Assembly: GCA_022778585.1 (NCBI GenBank)
Contig: JALFTI010000004.1
Coordinates: 51,752-115,751 of the forward strand
Length of the DNA stretch: 64,000 nt
Source: Pygmaiobacter massiliensis
Lineage (GTDB): Bacteria > Bacillota > Clostridia > Oscillospirales > Ruminococcaceae
Direction of reading: 5' to 3'
The notes under the pieces: generated by a model
What the model was told of the DNA's origin: nothing
Database searches by the model: none
What the model saw: the letters and a program-made list of their open reading frames with translations, nothing else
Shown: piece by piece, positions 39,421-49,051 of the stretch
Layout: every line of letters starts with the position of its first letter
Numbering within the stretch: position 1 is the stretch's first letter
Made by a program: the position numbers and the translations under genes

Positions 39421-40800
39421 TTAGTCAGCGCAGCCGGCCTCTTGCTTTTTGCCGGGCGGGCCCAGCAGCTGGCGGCATTTGTAGGGGTAGTAAAGCGCAG
39501 TCATAATCAGGCAGGTAAACCAGGCTAAAGGAAAGCCCAGAGAAACCAACCAAATGTTATGGAAATGAGGGGTCAGCAGGTGCAGATACAGCTGCCGGAA
39601 GATAACATAGGCACAAAACGCCGTTAATACTGGCATTTTGGCGTCTCCCAGCCCGCGCAAAGTGCCTGCCAGCGAATCCCGCACGGCTTCCAGCCACAGG
39701 AAGGGGGCCTGGCTTAAAATAAAAATGCTGCCATATTCCAATACGCCCGGGTCCCGGTTAAATAAGCCGGTCAGTTGGTAGCGGAACAGGATCATTAAAA
39801 CGCCGATCACCGCCACACACCCGCCCGACAAGGCAGCCGTAATGCGGTTTCCTTTGCGAATGCGGTCGTACCGGCCGGCACCGTAATTTTGCCCCACAAA
39901 GGTGGTAGCCGCCATGGTAAGGCTTTGCATAGGCAGGGAAGCGAGGTTTTGAATGCGCAGAAAAGCGCTCCACCCGGCCATGCAGTCGGAACCAAACGCG
40001 TTAATAAAGGAGGTAACCACTACATTGGACAGCGAGATTAGGGTGGAATTAAGGGCGATGGGAAGCCCCACATTGAAAACCTTTTTCAGAATGTCCGGGT
40101 GCAGGTGCAGCTGGCGAAGGTCGGCTTTCCATTCTTCGCCGGTTGTGCACATAAGCCATAAAAGGGCGGCTACCGCAATCAGTTGGGACAATACGGTAGC
40201 CCAGGCGGCACCGGCCACACCCCAGTGGAACACAATGACAAATAGCGCGTCCAGGCCGATGTTTAAGATGCAGGAAAAAATAAGAAAATACAGCGGCCTG
40301 CGGGAATCTCCCATTGCCCGCAGAACACCTGTCAGCATATTGTAAAACACAAGGCCGATAATGCCCGCAAAATAAATGGTTAAGTACTCATAGGCCTGGT
40401 CGTACACATCGGCCGGGGTATCCATCAGCCGCAGCATGGCGGGGGTCAGTGCAATGCCCAAAAGGGTGCAAATAATGCCCGTGGCCAGTGTAAGCAGAAT
40501 GGTGGAGTGAATGGCCCGCCGCAGGTTTACAAGGTCCCGGGCGCCGTAGTACTGGCTTACCACCACGGTAACGCCCACGCCGGTGCCCATAAAAAAGGCT
40601 ACCAGTGTGTTTACAATGCTGCTGGTGGCCCCCACGGCAGCCAAAGCTTCTTTGCCTACCCAGTTGCCCACAATAATACTGTCGGCCATGGTGTACAGCT
40701 GCTGCAGCAGGTTACCCAGCAGAAGCGGAATGGAATACAGAATAATTTTGCCTGTGATGGGGCCGCGGGTTAAATCACCCCTTATTGTGGCAGAAGACAT
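39421..40800 (-). CDS. MATE family efflux transporter
   Basis: LLLGNLLQQLYTMADSIIVGNWVGKEALAAVGATSSI; about 12 TM. Confidence 0.94.
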   Translation of the reverse strand: MSSATIRGDLTRGPITGKIILYSIPLLLGNLLQQLYTMADSIIVGNWVGKEALAAVGATSSIVNTLVAFFMGTGVGVTVVVSQYYGARDLVNLRRAIHSTILLTLATGIICTLLGIALTPAMLRLMDTPADVYDQAYEYLTIYFAGIIGLVFYNMLTGVLRAMGDSRRPLYFLIFSCILNIGLDALFVIVFHWGVAGAAWATVLSQLIAVAALLWLMCTTGEEWKADLRQLHLHPDILKKVFNVGLPIALNSTLISLSNVVVTSFINAFGSDCMAGWSAFLRIQNLASLPMQSLTMAATTFVGQNYGAGRYDRIRKGNRITAALSGGCVAVIGVLMILFRYQLTGLFNRDPGVLEYGSIFILSQAPFLWLEAVRDSLAGTLRGLGDAKMPVLTAFCAYVIFRQLYLHLLTPHFHNIWLVSLGFPLAWFTCLIMTALYYPYKCRQLLGPPGKKQEAGCAD

Positions 40801-40847
40801 GAAATGTTCCTTTCCTTTCCAACACAATGGCGAAGATGTTGGTCTGG

Positions 40848-42224
40848 TTACTGCGCGCCGGCCGTCTCATGGGGCTGAATATTGGCAAGAAGATGGCGCA
40901 TTTTGACCGGGAAGTATACGCACATAATAATGGTGCAAAGAATCCAGCCCACAGGGTAGGCGAAAGCCGGAACCATAATGCTGTCGGTAAAGGGGGTAAG
41001 TACGCGAAGATAAATCTGCCGGAAAACCACATAAGAGGTAATCATGGCAAAGGCGGGGAACTTGCTGTCGCCCAGGCCCCGCAGGGTTCCGACCAGCGTA
41101 TCGGTTATAGCGCCCAAAATCATCATGGGGGTTTGTACCCAAAGGAACAGGCACCCATAGTAAAGCACATCCGGGTCGGAATTAAACAGCAAAACAGCAG
41201 GCTTTGCAAGCAGCATAATAAAAGCGCCCAATACAACGGCGCACCCACAGGACAAAGCAAGTGCCACCTTGTTGCCGCGGCGAATGCGATCGGCCTTGCG
41301 TGCGCCGTAGTTTTGTCCCACAAAGGTGGTGGCAGCCATGGAAAGGCTCTGCATGGGCAAAAAGATCAGGTTGTGAATACGCACATAGGCGCTCCAGCCG
41401 GCCATGCAGTTGGAGCCAAAGGCGTTAATAAAAGCGGTAACCGCCACATTGGACAGAGAGATGACCGACGAGTTGATGGCAGTAGGAAGGCCAATTACAA
41501 AAATTCGCCGGGTGATGGGCCAGTCCACCTTCAGCTGGTGAAAATTGATTTTCCAATCTTCCTTGGTGCGGCACATAAGGACAAAAATGGCCAGTGCGGA
41601 AATAACCTGCGAAAAGGTGGTGGCCCAGGCAGCGCCCGCCACCCCCCAGTGGAAGACAATGACAAACAGAGCATCCAGGCCGATATTGAGAAAGCAGGAG
41701 AAAATTAAAAAATATAAAGGACGCTTGGAGTCGCCCATTGCCCGCAGAATGCCCGAAAGCATATTGTAAAAAATAAGTCCGGCAACCCCTGCAAAGTAGA
41801 TGGTCAGGTATTCATAAGCCAGGTCGTACACATCGGCCGGGGTATCCATCAGCCAAAGCATGGCTGGTGTGAGCGCAATGCCAAGAAAGGTACACACAAT
41901 ACCCATAACCAGTGTAAGCAGAATGGTAGTGTGGATAGCCCGGCGCAGGTTAAGGATATCTTTGGCGCCGTAGTACTGGCTTACTACCACCGAAACACCC
42001 ACGCCAATGCCCACAAAAAAGCCCACCAGGGTTTGTACAATGGTGGCGGTGGCCCCTACGGCGGCCAAAGCCTCCTTGCCCACCCAGTTGCCCACAATAA
42101 TACTGTCGGCCATGGTGTACAGCTGCTGCAGAAGGTTGCCCAGCAAAAGCGGAATAGAATAGGCAATCAGCAGGCGGGCAATCGGCCCATGGGTCAGGTC
42201 ACCCTGACGGGAAATGGCGGTCAT
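40848..42224 (-). CDS. MATE family efflux transporter
   Basis: LLLGNLLQQLYTMADSIIVGNWVGKEALAAVGATATI; about 12 TM. Confidence 0.94.
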   Translation of the reverse strand: MTAISRQGDLTHGPIARLLIAYSIPLLLGNLLQQLYTMADSIIVGNWVGKEALAAVGATATIVQTLVGFFVGIGVGVSVVVSQYYGAKDILNLRRAIHTTILLTLVMGIVCTFLGIALTPAMLWLMDTPADVYDLAYEYLTIYFAGVAGLIFYNMLSGILRAMGDSKRPLYFLIFSCFLNIGLDALFVIVFHWGVAGAAWATTFSQVISALAIFVLMCRTKEDWKINFHQLKVDWPITRRIFVIGLPTAINSSVISLSNVAVTAFINAFGSNCMAGWSAYVRIHNLIFLPMQSLSMAATTFVGQNYGARKADRIRRGNKVALALSCGCAVVLGAFIMLLAKPAVLLFNSDPDVLYYGCLFLWVQTPMMILGAITDTLVGTLRGLGDSKFPAFAMITSYVVFRQIYLRVLTPFTDSIMVPAFAYPVGWILCTIIMCVYFPVKMRHLLANIQPHETAGAQ

Positions 42225-42381
42225 ATGCTTCACATTCCTTTCGGTGAACAGGCCGCAAAAGGGCACAGCAAACAGCTGTGCACCAAAATAGGTCTGTGTG
42301 TTTGTGCCTACAATACAATACAACCTGGCCATAAGGCTGTCAAGCGAGCAGCCGCTGCCGGTGCTTTACAGCAACAAACGA

Positions 42382-43560
42382 TCAGTCACCCAATAAAAAG
42401 GCGGCGCACACAGCGGTACCGGTCCGAATGGAAGCTTCATCAAACAGGTTTTGCGGGTTGTGGATGCCATAGCGAGAACGGGGGTCGTCGTTGGCGGTTC
42501 CAATGCCGAACATGGCCCCCGGCGCCATGGAAAGGTAGCAGGAAAAATCGTCCGAGCCGGGGCTAGGCAGGTCTTTCCAGAAAACACCCTGTTCTCCCAG
42601 CAGGCGCCCTGCACAGTCAGCAAGCTTTTGGCAGATGGCAGGGTCGTTTACCATAACGGGGACCCCTTCTTCAATGGTCACCTCGGCCTGTGCCCGCATG
42701 GACTGGCAGCAGCCATCTGCAATGCGGCGGATGGCATCCCACATTTTGTGGCGCCCTTCCTCGTAAAAAGCGCGCAGGGTACCGTGCATCTGCACACAGG
42801 TGGGAATCACATTGGGGGCGGTGCCGCCCGCAATCTGCCCAAAGGTGAGCACAGCCGGTTCCACTGCAGGGTTTTCCCGCGAAATAATGGTTTGCAGCTG
42901 GCAGATCAGGTAGGCGGCAACGGTGACCGGGTCGGTGCAGCGATAGGGATGGGCACCGTGTCCGCCCGGCCCTTTTACCGCAATATGTACCAGGTCGGTA
43001 GAGGCGTTTGCCGGCCCCGAAATAAGCCGAATGCGCCCGGCCTCAAGGTCCGGTGCGGTATGGAAGCCCAAAATCTGGTCCAGTGGACCCACCAGCTGGG
43101 CCAGGCCGTTTGCCATAAGGGCTTTGGCACCGCTTGCCTGTTCTTCCGCAGGCTGGAACACCACCGTCACCTGGCCCGAAAGACGGTCGCGGCAGGCGCA
43201 CAGGGCCCAGATCAACAGTACTCCCACTGCCGCGTGAATATCGTGGCCGCAGGCATGGCAGATGCCCTGGTTTTGGCTGGCAAAGGAAAGGCCGGAATCC
43301 TCGGGCATGGCCAGTGCGTCAATGTCGGCCCGCACCAGTGTGGAAGGGCCGGGCTTTGTGCCATTTACCCGCACAATCAGCCCGGTTTCAAGCGGGTTTT
43401 TTAAAAATTCCACGCCATCAAGCCCGTTAAGCGCCTGGCGCAGCAAGCGGGTGGTATTAAATTCCTGAAAAGCCAGTTCGGGCCGGGCGTGAATGGCGCG
43501 GCGCAGTTCAATTGCGTCCTGAATGCGCGCGTCTAAAACGGCAGCAAGATCCTGTTTCAT
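42382..43560 (-). CDS. M20 family amidohydrolase
   Basis: CHACGHDIHAAVGVLL, VVFQPAEEQASGAKALMANG, HTAPDLEAGRI. Confidence 0.93.
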   Translation of the reverse strand: MKQDLAAVLDARIQDAIELRRAIHARPELAFQEFNTTRLLRQALNGLDGVEFLKNPLETGLIVRVNGTKPGPSTLVRADIDALAMPEDSGLSFASQNQGICHACGHDIHAAVGVLLIWALCACRDRLSGQVTVVFQPAEEQASGAKALMANGLAQLVGPLDQILGFHTAPDLEAGRIRLISGPANASTDLVHIAVKGPGGHGAHPYRCTDPVTVAAYLICQLQTIISRENPAVEPAVLTFGQIAGGTAPNVIPTCVQMHGTLRAFYEEGRHKMWDAIRRIADGCCQSMRAQAEVTIEEGVPVMVNDPAICQKLADCAGRLLGEQGVFWKDLPSPGSDDFSCYLSMAPGAMFGIGTANDDPRSRYGIHNPQNLFDEASIRTGTAVCAAFLLGD

Positions 43561-43768
43561 GGCGATCCCTCTTTCTTTTGGCTTGGTGCACAAGGCAGCC
43601 GCCTTTGCACGAAAGATGCTTTTATTCCTCTTTTATTGTACAACCTTTTTTTCCTCTGGCAACAAGCCGCAAAAAGAATCGGCGCAAATTTGTGCAAATC
43701 TGCCACAGCAAACAGGGCTTTGCTGCATTTGCCTGCGGCAAAGAACAAAACTATGCCGTTTTTTAGGA

Positions 43769-43798
43769 TTGACCGGCTGCGCCAGTTCGCTTTATACT
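43769..43798 (+). promoter_or_regulatory. Sigma70-type promoter of Crp/Fnr gene
   Basis: TTGACC-18-TATACT. Confidence 0.5.
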
Positions 43799-43829
43799 AA
43801 TTTTAACGGCAGGGACAGGAGGGCACAGC

Positions 43830-44489
43830 ATGCAGCTTTCGGATGGATTTTTAATCTGGAATAAGCTTACACAGGACCAGCAGCGGCAGCTTTCACAGGC
43901 GGCGGTATTGCGAACCGCTCAGCAAGGGGAGCTTTTGCACGCAGGACAGGGGGACTGCCAGGGCCTTTTGGTGGTGGCGGACGGTCAGCTTCGGGCCTAC
44001 ATTCTGTCCGACCAGGGCAGGCAGATTACCCTGTACCGGCTGTTTGAGCGGGATGTGTGCCTGTTTTCGGCCTCCTGCATGATGCAGAGTATTCAGTTTT
44101 CCATTGCCATTGAGGCAGAAAAGCCCACAAAGCTTTGGGTAATTCCGCCGGATGTTTACCGGCAGGTTATGGGCCAGTCGGCAGTGCTGGCAAACTATAC
44201 CAATGATTTGATGGCAAGCCGCTTTTCGGAAGTGATGTGGCGGGTGGAGCAGATTGTATTTAAAAGTTTTGACTGCCGCCTGGCCGCTTTTTTGCTGGAA
44301 GAGAGCGAGAACGAAGGGACGGACAAGCTGACCATTACCCACGAAAAAATTGCAAACCATTTGGGTACCGCCCGGGAGGTGGTCACCCGCATGCTGCGGT
44401 ATTTCCAGCAGGAACAGATGGTGCAGCTGACCCGCGGCACGGTTTTGTTAACAGACCGGCCGGCACTTATACGGCTGAGCCGGCAGTAA
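43830..44489 (+). CDS. Crp/Fnr family transcriptional regulator
   Basis: cNMP-like domain; HTH ITHEKIANHLGTAREVVTRMLRYFQQEQMVQLTRG; RBS AGGAGG. Confidence 0.93.
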   Translation: MQLSDGFLIWNKLTQDQQRQLSQAAVLRTAQQGELLHAGQGDCQGLLVVADGQLRAYILSDQGRQITLYRLFERDVCLFSASCMMQSIQFSIAIEAEKPTKLWVIPPDVYRQVMGQSAVLANYTNDLMASRFSEVMWRVEQIVFKSFDCRLAAFLLEESENEGTDKLTITHEKIANHLGTAREVVTRMLRYFQQEQMVQLTRGTVLLTDRPALIRLSRQ

Positions 44490-44568
44490 GGCGGCAAAAG
44501 GGCAAGCGCAGCGGCTTTTGTGCGGCCATTTTGCCTAGGCAGGGAAGGTGCGGTTTGGAGGGCAAAAG

Positions 44569-44883
44569 ATGGGACTGAAATGGCATTTGATCATTCTTCT
44601 TTTCTTCTTGGTAGTGGGCATTCTTTTTTCTCAAGGGAAGGGCGCATTTTTAATTTCCGGCTATAGCCTTGCTTCGAAAGAACAGAAGGCCAAAATAGAT
44701 AAAACAAAACTTTGCCGCTTAATGAGCAGGCTTTCGTTCGGCATGGCCGGCTGTTGGTGTTTGGTGGCGGCGGGGGATGTTTGGAATAAGGCGATCCTTC
44801 TGCAGGCGGGCGCAGTGCTGTTTGTGCTGGTTTCTCTGGGCGGCCTTATTTTTATCAATACCGGCGGCAGAATAAAACGCTGA
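44569..44883 (+). CDS. DUF3784-like membrane protein
   Basis: GKGAFLISGYSLASKEQKAKIDKTKLCRLMSRLSF. Confidence 0.75.
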   Translation: MGLKWHLIILLFFLVVGILFSQGKGAFLISGYSLASKEQKAKIDKTKLCRLMSRLSFGMAGCWCLVAAGDVWNKAILLQAGAVLFVLVSLGGLIFINTGGRIKR

Positions 44884-44901
44884 TGGCAAACGACAAAAGC
44901 A

Positions 44902-44942
44902 AAGCGCGCAGACCTTTTGGTCTGCGCGCTTTGCTTTTTGGG
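44902..44942. terminator. Terminator between convergent genes
   Basis: AAAGCGCGCAGACC-TTTT-GGTCTGCGCGCTTTGCTTTTT. Confidence 0.85.
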
Positions 44943-44996
44943 TGGATTTTGAGGGAAAACCAAAAATGTTACAAAACAGCTTTTATGCAAAAGCCA

Positions 44997-46691
44997 TCAG
45001 TTTTTTTCCAAACCGCAGGGCATGGCGCAAATGGCGGGCTGGCGGTTCTGCCAAACCGTCTGGTACAGCCTAAAGCCGCCGGAAAAATTGTAGCAGCTAA
45101 ACCCAAGCTGGGCCAAAATGCGGCAGGCCAAATAGCTGCGCAGGCCGCTTTGGCAGATTACATAAACCGGTTTTTCGGTGGAAAGTTCGCCTGCACGCTG
45201 GCGCAGTTCATCCAGCGGAATATTCAAAAAGCCCTGTACATGCCCCAAAGCATATTCTGCCGTGGTGCGTGCATCCACAAGCTGCAGGCTGCCGTCGCGG
45301 GGCAGCTGGTCAATTTCGTCCCAGAAAAACTGTTTTAAAAGACCATTTTGAATGTTTTCGGCCATAAATCCGGCCATGTTGACTGGGTCCTTTGCAGAGG
45401 AATAGGGGGGCGCATAGGCCAAATCCAGCTCGGTCAGCTGCGGCGCGGTCATGCCAAGGTGAATGGCGGTTGCCAGTACATCAATCCGTTTGTCGACCCC
45501 TTCGCCGCCCACAATTTGTGCGCCCAAAAGCCGGAAGCTTTTGGCTTCAAACACCAACTTCATGGTCATAAGCTCACCGCCGGGGTAATAGCCTGCGTGG
45601 TTTTGGGGGGACAGATACAGCTTGTCCACACAAAACCCGGCCGCCTTGGCGGCCTTTTCGCTCAGGCCGGTAAAAGCGGCGGTCATGTCAAACAGCTTCA
45701 GTACGGAAGACCCCTGGGCGCCCCGATAACGGCTGTCCTTTTTGCAGATGTTGTCTGCCGCAATTCGCGCCTGCTTGTTGGCGGGGCCTGCCAGCGAAAC
45801 AAGGGAAGGCTGCCCGGTTATGAAATTGCGAATCTCCACCGCATCGCCCACGGCGTAAATGTCCGGCGCCGAAGTTTCCATCCGGTCGTTTACCCGAATG
45901 CTGCCCCGTATGCCAAGCTCCAGGCCGGCAGCAGCGGCAAGGTGGGTGTCCGGTGTAATGCCAATGGCTAAAATGCCCATGTCCGCCTGCAGGCTTTCAC
46001 CGTCCGCCAAAAGCATCTGCAGTCCTTTGGGGGCGGGGGCAAATCCCTTTACTTCCCGCTCTAAAAGCAGCCGAACCCCCTTTTGGCGCAGCTTGGCATG
46101 CAAAAAGGCGGCCATTTCAGGGTCCATGGGGTTAAGCAGCTGGGAAGGGCGCTGCACAATGGTTACCTCAAGCCCCAGCTCACGCAGGTTTTCGGCTACC
46201 TCCAGCCCAATAAAGCCGCCGCCCGCCAGTATGGCCGAGCGGGGGTGCTGGGCTTCCACAAACTGCCGAATGCGCAAAGTGTCCTCCACCGTGCGCAGGG
46301 TGAACAATTCCTTTAAGTCCAGCCCAGGCAGAGGGGGCAGGGTGGGTTTTGCGCCGGGGGCCAAAAGCAGCTTGTCGTACGCCTCTTCAAATTCATAGCC
46401 GTCGGTCAGCCGGCGTACGGCTACCGTGTGCCGTTCGGGAAAAATGGCGGTCACCTCGTGGTGGACCTGCATATTTACCCGAAACCGCTCCCAAAAGCTT
46501 TCGGGGGTTTGCAAAGTCAGGTCAGCGGCGTTTTCAATAATACCCCCAATATAATATGGCAGCCCGCAGTTTGCGTAGGACACATATCCCGAGCGCTCAA
46601 ATACCACAATTTCGGCCGTTTCATCCAACCGTCGAATACGGGCCGCTGCGGTGGCTCCGCCAGCAACGCCCCCAACAATTACAACCTTCAT
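44997..46691 (-). CDS. FAD-dependent pyridine nucleotide-disulfide oxidoreductase (CoA-disulfide reductase-like) with C-terminal rhodanese domain
   Basis: KVVIVGGVAGGATAAARIRRLDE, SYANCGLPYYIGG; C-terminal LVDARTTAEYALGHVQGFLNIPLD...YVICQSGLRSYLA. Confidence 0.93.
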   Translation of the reverse strand: MKVVIVGGVAGGATAAARIRRLDETAEIVVFERSGYVSYANCGLPYYIGGIIENAADLTLQTPESFWERFRVNMQVHHEVTAIFPERHTVAVRRLTDGYEFEEAYDKLLLAPGAKPTLPPLPGLDLKELFTLRTVEDTLRIRQFVEAQHPRSAILAGGGFIGLEVAENLRELGLEVTIVQRPSQLLNPMDPEMAAFLHAKLRQKGVRLLLEREVKGFAPAPKGLQMLLADGESLQADMGILAIGITPDTHLAAAAGLELGIRGSIRVNDRMETSAPDIYAVGDAVEIRNFITGQPSLVSLAGPANKQARIAADNICKKDSRYRGAQGSSVLKLFDMTAAFTGLSEKAAKAAGFCVDKLYLSPQNHAGYYPGGELMTMKLVFEAKSFRLLGAQIVGGEGVDKRIDVLATAIHLGMTAPQLTELDLAYAPPYSSAKDPVNMAGFMAENIQNGLLKQFFWDEIDQLPRDGSLQLVDARTTAEYALGHVQGFLNIPLDELRQRAGELSTEKPVYVICQSGLRSYLACRILAQLGFSCYNFSGGFRLYQTVWQNRQPAICAMPCGLEKN

Positions 46692-46694
46692 AGC

Positions 46695-47015
46695 TTATTC
46701 CTCCAATCTTCCCCGGTATGCGGCAATGCCGCCGATATTTGTGATGTGCTCGTATCCCATTTTGCGCAAAGCAGCAGCTGCCTGCTGGCTGCGCATTCCG
46801 CTTTGGCAGTAAAGAAAATAAGCGCAGGACCGGTCTGGGTAATCCTTTGCCATATCACCAATACAATCAAGTGGCAGATTACGGCTTTTCGGAATGTGTC
46901 CGGCGGCATATTCCGCCGGGGTGCGCACATCCAGCAAAATGGCTCCCGGTGTGGCCAGGGCCTCCTTTACACCGGCGTTAATATCGGTTGGCTTTAAAAA
47001 ATCGAAAAAACCCAT
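46695..47015 (-). CDS. Rhodanese-like domain protein
   Basis: ILLDVRTPAEYAAGHIPKSRNLPLD...YFLYCQSGMRSQQAA. Confidence 0.93.
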   Translation of the reverse strand: MGFFDFLKPTDINAGVKEALATPGAILLDVRTPAEYAAGHIPKSRNLPLDCIGDMAKDYPDRSCAYFLYCQSGMRSQQAAAALRKMGYEHITNIGGIAAYRGRLEE

Positions 47016-47027
47016 GAAAAAACCTCC

Positions 47028-47333
47028 TTAAAGCAGCGCAAGAATCTGCGCTTTGGGGCGCGCACCTACTGCCCGGTTTGCAACCTGTCCCTCTTTTATG
47101 ACCACCAGGGTGGGAATGCTCATCACCTGAAAAGCGGCGGCCAGCTTCTGCTGTTGGTCCACATTGACCTTGCCCACCTTGATGTCCGGCCGCTGGGCGG
47201 CAATTTCCTCTACAACCGGGCCAACCATACGGCACGGGCCGCACCAATCGGCCCAAAAGTCCAAAAGGACAGGCTTGTCGCTGTGCAGTACTTCCTGTTC
47301 AAAGTTTTGTTCGGTAATGGTTAAAACAGACAT
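47028..47333 (-). CDS. trxA: Thioredoxin
   Basis: PVLLDFWADWCGPCRMVGPVVEEIA; MSIPTLVVIKEGQ. Confidence 0.95.
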   Translation of the reverse strand: MSVLTITEQNFEQEVLHSDKPVLLDFWADWCGPCRMVGPVVEEIAAQRPDIKVGKVNVDQQQKLAAAFQVMSIPTLVVIKEGQVANRAVGARPKAQILALL

Positions 47334-47617
47334 GGTTTTTTCCTCCTGAAGGTATTTTTGATCTGCGGCCTTTCGGGCCTGATGGGAAAAGTGATTTTGG
47401 CAGCGGCGCAGACACCATAAGGTTTGTACTGCGGCGCGCTATGGATTGTTTTCATTGATGATGTTGTTATTATATTACACTTTTTGACAGGTTTCTGTGA
47501 CAAAATCACCCCAAAAGGGTAAAAACAAAAGAAACAAACGAAAAACGGGATAAAATGAACCCGCCGGCAAACCCTATTGGCGAAAGGCAAACCCTAGGGA
47601 GAATACGGAGGATAAAG

Positions 47618-49051
47618 ATGGACTCCATTTGGACAAAAAGCTGTGTAATAGGAAGGCATGCCCAGCTGCAGCAGACCGTTTCGGCCGATGTAGCGGTAAT
47701 TGGGGCAGGCATGGCGGGCATTTTAACAGCAGATGCGCTGCAGCAGGAGGGGCTGCGGGTGGTGGTGCTGGAGGCGGGGGGCATTGGTACGGGGCAAAGC
47801 AAAAATACCACGGCTAAAATTACGGCGCAGCATGGGCTTTTGTACCAAAAGCTGCTGGAAGAGCAGGGCGAAAAAAAGGCCCGCCAATATGCCCAGGCCA
47901 ACCTGTTGGCAGTGGACCAGTACCGCCGGCTGGTACAGCAGCGCAAAATTGATTGTGACTTAGAAGAGCAAAGTGCTTATCTTTATGGGGAAAATTGCCA
48001 GCAGCTTGCCGCAGAAGCACAGGCGGCTGTGCGGCTGGGCCTGTCCGCAGAGTTTTTGGAAAGGCCTAAGGGGCCCATACCCTGCAAAGGGGCGGTATGC
48101 CTGAAAGAACAGGCACAGTTTCATCCGCTCAAACTAATTCGGGCCCTGGCAGAAGGTCTGGCTATTTTTGAAAATAGTCCAGCCGTACATCTGGAGGATG
48201 GCCGGGTGTTTACCCCGAAAGGGGAGGTGCGGGCAAAAAAGGTGGTGTTTGCCTGTCACTATCCGTTTCTTAACATTCCGGGTTTTTATTTTGCCAAAAT
48301 GTATCAAGAACGCTCCTATCTGGTGGCGCTAAAAACCGCTGCAAGCTTTGATGGTATGTGGATTGGCGCCGAACAACCGGTTTATTCTTTGCGCCGGTAT
48401 CAGGACCTGGTGCTTTTGGGCGGAAGTGCCCACCGCACCGGAGAAAACCCTGGAGGCGGGTGTTATGACGCGCTGCTTTTGCAGGCAAGGCGTTGGTTTC
48501 CAGATTATAGCCTGGTGGCAAAATGGTCCGCACAAGACTGTATGCCCCCCGACCATATTCCCTATATTGGTCCTTACAGCGCCGCTAAGCCCGACTGGTA
48601 TGTGGCCACCGGGTTCCAAAAATGGGGAATGACCAGCTCTATGGTGGCGGCCAGTATTTTGCGGGATTTGATCTGCGGCCGAAAAAATCTTTATGCCGAG
48701 GTGTTTGACCCGGGCCGGTTCAACACCAGTACCCTTACGACCATCGCTTTGCAAACTGCCCAGTCGGCCAAGGGATTGGGAAAACGCTTTTTGTGCAATG
48801 CTCTTTTACAGGCCGGTGACATTCTGCCAGGCCAGGGGGGAATTGTGAGGATTGCAAACGAAAAGGTGGGCGTTTACAAAGAGGAAGACGGCACCCTTTG
48901 CCTGGTAAAGGTACAGTGTCCGCATCTTGGCTGTCAGCTGGAATGGAACCCGGACGAAAAAAGCTGGGACTGCCCCTGCCATGGGTCCCGCTTTGACAGG
49001 TATGGCCGGTTGTTGGACGGTCCGGCACAAAAGGAGATAAAGAATGACTGA
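47618..49051 (+). CDS. FAD-dependent oxidoreductase with C-terminal Rieske [2Fe-2S] domain
   Basis: DVAVIGAGMAGILTADALQ; Rieske CPHLGC...CPCHGSRF. Confidence 0.92.
   Translation: MDSIWTKSCVIGRHAQLQQTVSADVAVIGAGMAGILTADALQQEGLRVVVLEAGGIGTGQSKNTTAKITAQHGLLYQKLLEEQGEKKARQYAQANLLAVDQYRRLVQQRKIDCDLEEQSAYLYGENCQQLAAEAQAAVRLGLSAEFLERPKGPIPCKGAVCLKEQAQFHPLKLIRALAEGLAIFENSPAVHLEDGRVFTPKGEVRAKKVVFACHYPFLNIPGFYFAKMYQERSYLVALKTAASFDGMWIGAEQPVYSLRRYQDLVLLGGSAHRTGENPGGGCYDALLLQARRWFPDYSLVAKWSAQDCMPPDHIPYIGPYSAAKPDWYVATGFQKWGMTSSMVAASILRDLICGRKNLYAEVFDPGRFNTSTLTTIALQTAQSAKGLGKRFLCNALLQAGDILPGQGGIVRIANEKVGVYKEEDGTLCLVKVQCPHLGCQLEWNPDEKSWDCPCHGSRFDRYGRLLDGPAQKEIKND

Noticed and set aside
40827-41708. Long plus-strand ORFs opposite the MATE genes (also 41931-42566)
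   Set aside because: Antisense shadows of well-supported MATE and amidohydrolase genes; low-complexity, no RBS
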